Below, piece by piece: positions 1-5,048 of a stretch of 6,095 nt of DNA. How positions within the stretch are numbered: position 1 is the first letter of the stretch; the number at the start of each line of letters is the position of its first letter. The position numbers and the translations under genes were made by a program. Source of the DNA: Candidatus Altimarinota bacterium (lineage in GTDB: Bacteria; Patescibacteriota; Gracilibacteria; UM-FILTER-43-11); assembly GCA_029934675.1 (NCBI GenBank), contig JAOZLT010000088.1:1-6095 (forward strand). The letters run 5' to 3'. The notes under the pieces were generated by a model, which worked only from the letters and a program-made list of their open reading frames with translations, was not told where the DNA came from and did not search any database.

Positions 1-85
1 AAGTAATGACCTCATCTGCCTGTTTACCGACATGCAAATCCGAAAGTAATAATAGGAGAAAAGGAGTTTTTACTCTAATAATCAA
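1..85 (-). CDS. Probable metallophosphoesterase, N-terminal fragment cut by the window edge
   Basis: This minus-strand frame stays open from an in-frame TGA upstream (about 132) to the window edge. Its first 28 codons contain a hydrophobic beta-strand-like stretch (PFLLLLL) followed by SDLHVGK. SDLHxGK is the typical first metal-binding motif (D-x-H) of calcineurin-like metallophosphoesterases, which use a two-metal centre to hydrolyse phosphoesters. Asp16 and His18, counted from the proposed start, would be the first metal ligands. The rest of the protein lies outside the window, so the substrate cannot be guessed. No ATG or GTG is in frame. TTG at 85-83 is the best start, giving a short lead of about 15 residues before the motif; TTG at 103-101 is the alternative. 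Both TTGs lie in a 9-bp-spaced repeat. The identification rests on one short motif and is moderate only. Confidence 0.5.
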   Translation of the reverse strand, partial: MIIRVKTPFLLLLLSDLHVGKQADEVIT

Positions 86-128
86 TCTGCGAAATCCATA
101 CAATCCTTTAATCCAGAGAATCTGGGTT
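85..128. repeat. Degenerate tandem repeat, about 9-bp unit, five copies
   Basis: On the plus strand the trinucleotide ATC, followed by T or C, recurs at 85, 94, 103, 111 and 120. Spacings are 9, 9, 8 and 9 bp, with variable bases between (units such as ATCTGCGAA and ATCCATACA). Read on the minus strand the unit is (A/G)GATT plus four variable bases. The block overlaps the proposed TTG start of the left-edge gene, which lies in its last unit on that strand. The period is seen directly; any function is unknown. Confidence 0.7.
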
Positions 129-185
129 CAGACAATTAAAATAGGCTGTTTTTTATCATTAGAAAATGACTTATTCCCCACCCAA

Positions 186-240
186 GAGTCGGAGAATTCT
201 AATTGATTAAAATTAATTCAAGAAAAAAAACTCCTGACTC
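186..240. repeat. Imperfect inverted repeat, 9-10-bp arms, 36-bp loop
   Basis: GAGTCGGAG (186-194) is complementary to CTCCTGACTC (231-240) except for one unpaired base. The AT-rich 36-bp loop contains a smaller near-palindrome around AATTGATTAAAATTAATT. An eight-base A run (plus strand) lies at 223-230, inside the structure. There is no T run immediately after either outer arm, so this does not look like an intrinsic terminator for either strand. Confidence 0.5.
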
Positions 241-266
241 CTAAAATCCATTGTTTTTAGTTTTTA
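230..266. repeat. Two pairs of 7-bp direct repeats
   Basis: ACTCCTG (230-236) is followed directly by ACTCCTA (237-243). Nine bases on, GTTTTTA occurs twice in tandem (253-259 and 260-266), followed by GTGGTG. On the minus strand the second pair reads as ACTAAAA-type heptads. Two copies each is weak alone, but the 7-bp period matches the longer heptad blocks elsewhere in the window. Confidence 0.55.
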
Positions 267-321
267 GTGGTGTTTTTTGTATTCGTCGGTGGTATTTGGG
301 GCAAAAGGTTGAAGTTTTAAG

Positions 322-1167
322 TTAAACTACTTTTAATATTTTAGTATTCATTCGTTTTGTGAATAAATATGAGATGTACAAAAATCCACCAATTAACATT
401 GGTACCAGAAGAAATGTCATGCTTTTTCCGAAGATCTCTAATTCCGTAGTTAAATTAAAAATAATATGAAGGAAGAAGGCGAGCATCATTCCTTCTAAAA
501 CTAATACTTTTTTTTCATGGCCTCCGCGTCTTGAGGGTCGTGCTTTTAGTATATTTTGTCTTATTATGTGTAGTGATAGGATTTCGTGGTTAAACCAATC
601 TTTAAGTTCAAATGAAAGTAGGCGTTTTTTGTTGAATGGACTAATTTGCTTAGAAAAGTATGCATAAGCCCAGATAAGCCCGGCTAGACCCGTAAATAAT
701 GTATGTGCGAACATCGTGCCCAGACTTCGGAAGCCAACAATATATATAAAATCTAGAATATTTGTTCCAAATGATTGTAGACTTGCTAAATAAAACATAT
801 TTTCCATAAATGCAAAACCAAGAGCTGCTGTTACGGCATATATAACTCCGTCAATTATTTGATTGAATTCTAGTTTATGATGAGTTACAACAAATATTGC
901 TGTGGAGAGCTTGGCAACTTCTTCAAGAACTGCAAAAAGTATCATACTTATTGTCTCACCAATAAATAATGGATTTAAGTCTATGTATATCATTACATAT
1001 CTTAAAAAAAGAAATGGAAAGCTCATTGCTATGCCAATTATGAAGGTTTCTAAAATTATTTTTTTTGGTTCAGGGTCTAATTTATCTTTTTTATAATAAA
1101 TAAAAAGCCAAATTAGAGCGGGGATGATGGCTAAGAAGAACGCTATGGTGAGTTTTTGAATATCCAT
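322..1167 (-). CDS. PrsW-family (M82) intramembrane metalloprotease
   Basis: A 281-residue polytopic membrane protein, probably a PrsW-type protease of the broader CAAX-protease-like superfamily. The best-known member, Bacillus subtilis PrsW, performs site-1 cleavage of the anti-sigma factor RsiW; the substrate here is unknown. About seven hydrophobic segments can be seen (near 6-25, 38-61, 73-95, 107-130, 138-170, 223-240 and 251-269). After the first comes KKDKLDPEP (26-34), a usual PrsW feature. Candidate catalytic or metal-binding motifs are EEVAK (82-86), GFAFMEN (117-123, with Glu122), His155 in the segment after SLGT, and HIIFN (234-238). A basic loop of about 50 residues (171-222) is probably cytoplasmic. 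The ATG at 1167 begins a normal first membrane helix. The leader has no Shine-Dalgarno sequence and is a heptad-repeat element. No anti-sigma or ECF sigma gene lies beside it, so a role in sigma signalling is not shown. Confidence 0.87.
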   Translation of the reverse strand: MDIQKLTIAFFLAIIPALIWLFIYYKKDKLDPEPKKIILETFIIGIAMSFPFLFLRYVMIYIDLNPLFIGETISMILFAVLEEVAKLSTAIFVVTHHKLEFNQIIDGVIYAVTAALGFAFMENMFYLASLQSFGTNILDFIYIVGFRSLGTMFAHTLFTGLAGLIWAYAYFSKQISPFNKKRLLSFELKDWFNHEILSLHIIRQNILKARPSRRGGHEKKVLVLEGMMLAFFLHIIFNLTTELEIFGKSMTFLLVPMLIGGFLYISYLFTKRMNTKILKVV

Positions 1168-1172
1168 AAGGC

Positions 1173-1230
1173 TAAAACTCGAAATTCGAAACTCGAAACT
1201 CGAAAAAAATTCAAAGTTCGAAATTCAAAA
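1173..1230. repeat. Heptad tandem-repeat element, copy 1 (greA / PrsW-family gap)
   Basis: From 1177 the plus strand runs in strict 7-bp phase: four heptads of type A(C/T)TCGAA (1177-1204), a 4-nt spacer AAAA (1205-1208), then three heptads of type (A/G)TTC(A/G)AA (1209-1229). A single A follows and then the greA stop codon. On the other side TAAAACTCGAA (1173-1183) leads within 5 nt to the PrsW-family ATG. The element therefore fills the whole gap and makes up most of the PrsW leader. Nearly every unit carries TTCGAA, TCGA or TTCAAA. Its design is shared with 4984-5048. No promoter or terminator motif is evident inside it. Confidence 0.9.
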
Positions 1231-1722
1231 CTATTTAATCTTCAGTATCTTGAATTCAAAAATTCCAGCAGGGACTTTTACTTTTATAACGTCGTTTTTA
1301 GTTTTGCCTAGTAGTGCTGAACCGATAGGGGATTCGTTAGATATTTTGTTTTCAGTTGGGTCTGCTTCTGTTGAACCTACAATTGTATAGGTTTCAGGTT
1401 CATCATTATCAGTAATGTTTTGTACGGTTATAACAGTTCCGATTTGTATTGTAGCATCGGTGGATTTTACGCCTTCGGTAATAATCTCCGCATTATCTAT
1501 CATCTTTTCTAATTCGATGATTCGACCTTCAATAAAAGCTTGTTCATTTTTAGCTTCTTCGTACTCAGAATTTTCAGAAAGATCGCCGTATGAGATGGCT
1601 TCTTTAAGACGTGCGGCTATTTCTTTTCGTCTTACGCTTTTAAAATTAGCCAGTTCGTCTACTAGTTTTTCTAAGCCTTCTTTAGTAATTAATACCTGTT
1701 TTTTAGTGTTATTTTTGGCCAT
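1231..1722 (-). CDS. greA: Transcription elongation factor GreA
   Basis: GreA enters the secondary channel of RNA polymerase and stimulates cleavage of backtracked transcripts, rescuing stalled complexes. The 163-residue length is normal. The N-terminal coiled coil (about 10-82) carries the tip motif GDLSENSEYEEAK (46-58). Asp47 and Glu50 correspond to the acidic residues that help position the catalytic magnesium (Asp41 and Glu44 in Escherichia coli). The C-terminal FKBP-like domain (about 90-163) contains IGTVITV and the family signature SPIGSALLGK (131-140). The ATG at 1722 gives the usual short lead (MAKNNTKKQVLITKEG) and is preceded by AT-rich sequence without a Shine-Dalgarno motif. It lies 217 bp downstream of rpoD, separated by a palindromic composite element, so it may have its own promoter. 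The PrsW-family gene follows 63 bp downstream. Confidence 0.98.
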   Translation of the reverse strand: MAKNNTKKQVLITKEGLEKLVDELANFKSVRRKEIAARLKEAISYGDLSENSEYEEAKNEQAFIEGRIIELEKMIDNAEIITEGVKSTDATIQIGTVITVQNITDNDEPETYTIVGSTEADPTENKISNESPIGSALLGKTKNDVIKVKVPAGIFEFKILKIK

Positions 1723-1774
1723 TATTGATAATTAATTTATAAAGTCTCAAGTAATTATTAGTCTCAAGTGCGAG

Positions 1775-1814
1775 TGCCATTCCTTCGCTTAAAGCTACGG
1801 AAGACCTTGCGAGT
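1775..1814. repeat. Internal 40-bp module, copy A
   Basis: This module starts TGCCATTCCTTCGC and ends AAGACCTTGCGAGT, as does copy B at 1841-1879. The centres differ, but each is a small palindrome: GCTTAAAGC here, GCCAAGGC in copy B. Both copies are preceded by the 10-mer AGTCTCAAGT: copy B almost directly, copy A after six further bases. Confidence 0.8.
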
Positions 1815-1840
1815 TTCAAGCACCTAATTGTAGTCTCAAG

Positions 1841-1879
1841 TGCCATTCCTTCGCCAAGGCTTCGTAAGACCTTGCGAGT
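1841..1879. repeat. Internal 39-bp module, copy B
   Basis: Second copy of the module at 1775-1814, in the same orientation, one base shorter, with both flanks nearly identical. In minus-strand RNA it can fold as CGC-AAGG pairing with CCUU-GGCG (one bulged base, loop of about 10). Copy A can form a related but weaker fold. Confidence 0.8.
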
Positions 1880-1939
1880 GCGAGTTATAAGTGTGAAACT
1901 CAGTCTTGAGACTTGAGACTTACATTCGTGTTATCACAA

Positions 1940-3193
1940 TTATTTGTCTTGGATTTTTATGCTAGTTGGGTGATCGCGGAGTTTTTGTAGGATTTTTGCT
2001 TCAATTTGACGAATGCGTTCTCGTGTTACTCCGAATTCTCGACCAACTTCTTCTAATGTGTGACCAATGCCATCATCCAGACCAAATCGCATGCGGATAA
2101 TCTTTTGCTCACGTGGAGATAAATATTGCAACATTGAGTGAATATTTTCTTTAATGATTTTACGATTTGTTGCATCTGCTGGGGATATGGCTTCATCATC
2201 TTCAATGAAATCACCTAATTTACTGTCTTCTTCTGCTCCAACTGGTGCTTCAAGAGATATAATATCTTGGGAAATCTTTAGAATGTGACGTACTTTCTTG
2301 ATTTCCATATCCATCTCAGAAGCTAATTCATCTACAGTAGGTTCTCTACCAAGCTCTTGAAGGAGCTGGCGTTGAGTATGAGTAAGTTTGTTAATGGTTT
2401 CTACCATGTGAACCGGAATTCTGATTGTTCTTGCTTGGTCTGCAATAGCACGAGTGATAGCTTGTCTTATCCACCATGTTGCGTATGTTGAAAATTTAAA
2501 ACCTCTTGAGGGGTCAAATTTTTCAACTGCACGAAATAGTCCGATATTTCCCTCTTGTATCAAATCTAAGAATGAAAGACCTCGTCCTATATATTTTTTT
2601 GCGATAGAAACTACTAATCTCAGATTTGCTTCGGCTAATTTTTGTTTGGCAACTGGATCCCCTTTGGCAATTCGTTTGGCTAGTTTTATTTCTTCATCTG
2701 CAGAAAGAAGATCTACACGACCTATTTCACTTAAGTACATTCTTACTGAATCGTTTGCAATTTCTTTTAAATTAGCTTGTCTCTTAAGTTGTTTTTTATC
2801 AGCAACTACCTCTTCTTCTTTTTCTTCGGCTTCTTCTTTCTTTTTTTTATCTTCTTTGGATCCAAATTCATCGTATTCAGATAAAATATCTTCCAGTTCA
2901 TCTTCTTCATAATCAAATACTGTTTTTTCCTTTTTTTTCTTTTTATCTTTACCCCAAATAGCATTGTCCTTTACATCAATTATTTCAATCCCCAGATCCA
3001 AAAATAGAGTGTAGATTTCATCAAGAAGTATTACATTCTCTTCAATTGCAGGCATTGCTTTTAAAAGCTCCTGATGAGTGACAAACTTTTGATCCTTGCC
3101 TTTTTGAATAAGGTGTCGGATGGCTATAGGATATTTAGCGAGAGTTTTATCATCAGGCTGTGGGATAAACTTATTTTGAATCTTTTTTGCCAT
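1940..3193 (-). CDS. rpoD: Primary RNA polymerase sigma factor RpoD (sigma-70)
   Basis: The housekeeping sigma factor directs core RNA polymerase to -35/-10 promoters. The 417-residue protein has the group-1 layout. A region-1.1-like domain spans about 25-75. A charged Lys/Glu-rich linker (81-140) follows. Region 1.2 (146-178) includes MYLSEIGRVDLL. Region 2 (about 187-257) carries NLRLVVSIAKKY, DLIQEGNIGLFRAVEKFD and the region 2.3-2.4 segment FSTYATWWIRQAI. Region 3 spans about 266-340. Region 4 (354-410) holds LSPREQKIIRMRFGL and the -35-reading helix-turn-helix around LEEVGREFGVTRERIRQIE (380-398). The large non-conserved insert of E. coli sigma-70 is absent. The linker is encoded in part by two runs of eight A. 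The ATG at 3193 lies 27 bp after dnaG, suggesting co-transcription; no Shine-Dalgarno motif is visible. Region 1.1 and the complete 1.2-4 set argue against an alternative sigma factor. Confidence 0.98.
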   Translation of the reverse strand: MAKKIQNKFIPQPDDKTLAKYPIAIRHLIQKGKDQKFVTHQELLKAMPAIEENVILLDEIYTLFLDLGIEIIDVKDNAIWGKDKKKKKEKTVFDYEEDELEDILSEYDEFGSKEDKKKKEEAEEKEEEVVADKKQLKRQANLKEIANDSVRMYLSEIGRVDLLSADEEIKLAKRIAKGDPVAKQKLAEANLRLVVSIAKKYIGRGLSFLDLIQEGNIGLFRAVEKFDPSRGFKFSTYATWWIRQAITRAIADQARTIRIPVHMVETINKLTHTQRQLLQELGREPTVDELASEMDMEIKKVRHILKISQDIISLEAPVGAEEDSKLGDFIEDDEAISPADATNRKIIKENIHSMLQYLSPREQKIIRMRFGLDDGIGHTLEEVGREFGVTRERIRQIEAKILQKLRDHPTSIKIQDK

Positions 3194-3220
3194 AGAAAGT
3201 TATGTGAACTAGGTTAATAT

Positions 3221-4975
3221 TTAGATTTTTACGGTTAACTTCAGAATTTCGTTATAATGATTAAGTAAATTTTTTTTATCTTCAGGGTTTTCAGATTTTC
3301 GAATTTTTATCTCGTAATCTTTTTGAATATTATGGATATTTTTTCGATTTATTTCTCGTATTAGTTTTCCTATTTCCTTTTCAGCTAATTCTTCAGAAAA
3401 ATCAGGGTAGAATTCATCAATAAGCAATGTGTAAATATCAATTTGTTCCCTATCTTCTTTGCTTAATTCCTCTCTAAAATTACTTATATCCATTGAACTT
3501 TCCCGAGTGTACACCTTTTTTAGAATATTGTAAAACCTTTCTGTATTCGGATTTAAAGGAATATTATCTATGAGATTATCTATAACTTTTTTGTATATTT
3601 CTGGATAATTACATATGAATCCAAGTAAAAATTCCTCTCGACTAAATATTCTTTTTTTCGGTTCATTAGTTTCTGGAGATTGTTTTTTTGCTTGAGAACT
3701 TGGATAGCTTGGCTTGATAGAGGTGTGATTAAGATCATTCCAAAGAAGGCGTACATCCGTTTTGAGTTCCATGGCTAACTTGTTTAAATACTCACCTTTT
3801 TCCATGTCAGTTCTGTATAGCTTGATTATTGGCAATAAAAGTTTAAGTATTTCCTTTTTTCCATCCATATTTTCTTTATCAAATTTTCTGAATGCGTATG
3901 AAAAATAGAAATCCATTACTGATATTGGGTTTTCAACCGCTGATTGCCATCCCACTAAGTTATTTCGTATAGATTCGTCAGGGTCTTTTCCGTTGGGAAT
4001 TATTATTACTTTTATGTTTAAATCGGCCATTTGAGCTAACTCAATGGCTCTAAAAGTAGCTTCTATTCCTGCTGAATCCTGGTCGAAAGCAAATGCAATA
4101 TTTTTGGTGAAGCGTTGGATAAGTTTTAACTGTTGAGCGGTTGAAGCAGTTCCGCAAGTAGCTATAGCATTTTGGGTTCCTGCTTGATGTGCTGTAATAA
4201 CATCCATATAACCTTCAACAAATATAGCCATATCTTTCTCTTTAATACTCTTTTTTGACCAATTAAGGGCGTAAAGAATTAGGCTTTTGTTATACGCCGG
4301 TGTTTCTGGTGAATTTAAGTATTTAGGTTCTCCTTCGCCAATAATTCTACCACTGAATCCAACGGGGTTATCCTGATGGTCAAAAATTGGGAAAATTAGA
4401 CGATTTCGAAAGCGGTCATAGATATTTTTGTCAGCTATTGAACGTTGATTGACAACGGAGGCTTCAATTAAATCTTTTTTATCAAATCCTTTTCCGATTA
4501 GATTATTTTTAAGTTTATTAAATGAGTCGGGAGCAAATCCAAGTCTGAATTTTTTTATAGTTTCATTGGTTAGTCCACGATTCAAAAAATAATCTTTGGC
4601 ATTTTTGTTATTTTCAAGCTCTTCTTCATAAAATTTTGTTGTCCATTGGTTGATTTCAATGTTTTTTATTCGTTTATTATTTGCTTTTGGTAATTCTTTT
4701 GGCAAAGTGACATTTGTTTTTTCAGCTAAAATTCTAACAGCTTCCGGAAAGCTCACATTTTCAACAAGCTCAATAAATTTAAATATATCTCCGCCTTGAT
4801 GGCATCCAAAACAATATGCTATTCCTTTTTCTGGGCTTACCATAAAACTAGGTGTCTTTTCGCTGTGGAATGGGCATAAACCCTTTAAATTTCTTCCCGA
4901 TTTTTTTAGTTGAACATAACCTCCAACAAGGTCTTCAATATTCATCCTAAGTCTGATTTCTTCTACATGATTCAT
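3221..4975 (-). CDS. dnaG: DNA primase DnaG
   Basis: DnaG makes the short RNA primers for lagging-strand and origin DNA synthesis at the fork, normally working with the DnaB helicase. From the ATG at 4975 the protein has 584 residues, close to E. coli DnaG. The N-terminal CHC2 zinc finger has ligands Cys34, His37, Cys55 and Cys58 (C-x2-H-x17-C-x2-C). The polymerase core includes YFLNRGL (129-135), RFRNRLIFPI (188-197) and YLNSPETP (219-226). The Toprim metal site comprises EGYMD (254-258) and FDQDSAG (297-303), with Glu254, Asp298 and Asp300, followed by GKDPDE (329-334). After a polar linker (about 417-443) comes a divergent C-terminal domain (444-584), where the helicase-binding domain is expected but not recognisable by eye. 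A TTG at 5032 would add 19 residues (reading FEFVSIFEF and similar) encoded by the heptad repeat; I reject it because the zinc-finger domain normally starts at MNHVEEIR. No Shine-Dalgarno motif. Confidence 0.98.
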   Translation of the reverse strand: MNHVEEIRLRMNIEDLVGGYVQLKKSGRNLKGLCPFHSEKTPSFMVSPEKGIAYCFGCHQGGDIFKFIELVENVSFPEAVRILAEKTNVTLPKELPKANNKRIKNIEINQWTTKFYEEELENNKNAKDYFLNRGLTNETIKKFRLGFAPDSFNKLKNNLIGKGFDKKDLIEASVVNQRSIADKNIYDRFRNRLIFPIFDHQDNPVGFSGRIIGEGEPKYLNSPETPAYNKSLILYALNWSKKSIKEKDMAIFVEGYMDVITAHQAGTQNAIATCGTASTAQQLKLIQRFTKNIAFAFDQDSAGIEATFRAIELAQMADLNIKVIIIPNGKDPDESIRNNLVGWQSAVENPISVMDFYFSYAFRKFDKENMDGKKEILKLLLPIIKLYRTDMEKGEYLNKLAMELKTDVRLLWNDLNHTSIKPSYPSSQAKKQSPETNEPKKRIFSREEFLLGFICNYPEIYKKVIDNLIDNIPLNPNTERFYNILKKVYTRESSMDISNFREELSKEDREQIDIYTLLIDEFYPDFSEELAEKEIGKLIREINRKNIHNIQKDYEIKIRKSENPEDKKNLLNHYNEILKLTVKI

Positions 4976-4983
4976 AATTGAAT

Positions 4984-5048
4984 TAAAACTCGAAAATCGA
5001 AACTCGAAAATCGAAACAAATTCGAAATTCAAAATTCAAATTTCAAAA
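4984..5048. repeat. Heptad tandem-repeat element, copy 2 (ruvB / dnaG gap)
   Basis: From 4988 the plus strand runs in 7-bp phase: four heptads alternating ACTCGAA and AATCGAA (4988-5015), a 4-nt spacer ACAA (5016-5019), then four heptads of type (A/T)TTC(A/G)AA (5020-5047). A single A then abuts the ruvB stop codon. The other end, TAAAACTCGAA (4984-4994), matches copy 1 exactly and lies 8 nt from the dnaG ATG. In minus-strand RNA, UCGAA and UUCGA on either side of the spacer could form a weak 5-bp hairpin. Because seven is not a multiple of three, the element is read in all frames, which explains the false upstream extension of dnaG. Confidence 0.9.

Larger units (their letters stand above)
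86..321. other. Non-coding gap between the PrsW-family gene and the next gene
   Basis: This 236-bp AT-rich gap follows the stop codon of the PrsW-family gene. I find no convincing gene, RNA gene, promoter or intrinsic terminator in it. It holds a 9-bp-spaced tandem repeat (85-128), an imperfect inverted repeat (186-240), two adjacent ACTCCT-type heptads (230-243) and two adjacent GTTTTTA heptads (253-266). The plus-strand open frame at 6-206 runs antisense to the metallophosphoesterase start and through the tandem repeat, and shows no recognisable protein motif, so I treat it as chance. Confidence 0.7.
1742..1921. repeat. 180-bp composite element with perfect 11-bp terminal inverted repeats
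   Basis: The left end AAGTCTCAAGT (1742-1752) is the exact reverse complement of the right end ACTTGAGACTT (1911-1921). The 10-mer AGTCTCAAGT occurs three times (1743-1752, 1760-1769, 1832-1841), and its complement ACTTGAGACT at 1911-1920. A heptad repeat is visible at the right end, with CTTGAGA at 1905 and 1912. Inside are two diverged copies of a 40-bp module (1775-1814 and 1841-1879). In RNA read from the minus strand, the rpoD-proximal arm could pair with any of the three later sites. There is no transposase frame and no clear target-site duplication. It resembles a small palindromic intergenic repeat or MITE-like element, but mobility is not shown. Confidence 0.75.
1723..1939. other. 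rpoD-greA intergenic region
   Basis: This 217-bp non-coding gap is the longest between complete genes here. It is almost filled by the inverted-repeat-bounded element at 1742-1921. Directly after the rpoD stop codon a 5-bp hairpin is possible (1926-1939, loop ATAA), but no T run follows. Nearer greA the strand is AT-rich and contains TATAAA (1741-1736, minus). I see no open frame worth calling. Confidence 0.8.

Noticed and set aside
6..206. 66-codon plus-strand open frame
   Set aside because: It runs antisense to the metallophosphoesterase start and through the 9-bp-spaced repeat, shows no family motif, and stands against the direction of every other gene.
222..243. GGAGTCAGGAG followed by eight T on the minus strand as an intrinsic terminator after the PrsW gene
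   Set aside because: The T run is convincing but the sequence before it does not fold back on itself; its complementary partner lies beyond the T run.
1415..1735. 106-codon plus-strand frame opposite greA, and similar plus-strand frames at 902-1096, 2454-2912 and 5221-5508
   Set aside because: All are antisense shadows of conserved genes with no motif of their own.
1723..1767. Possible greA promoter: TTGAGA (1767-1762) and TATAAA (1741-1736) on the minus strand
   Set aside because: The spacer is 20 bp, longer than the usual 16-18, and TTGAGA is simply part of the repeated 10-mer. TATAAA in AT-rich DNA is weak evidence.
1926..1939. Small hairpin directly after the rpoD stop codon as a terminator
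   Set aside because: The stem is only 5 bp with one G-T pair, and no T run follows.
1173..5048. Heptad blocks considered as CRISPR repeats
   Set aside because: The units are 7 bp and contiguous, without unique spacers of 25-40 bp, and no cas gene is present.
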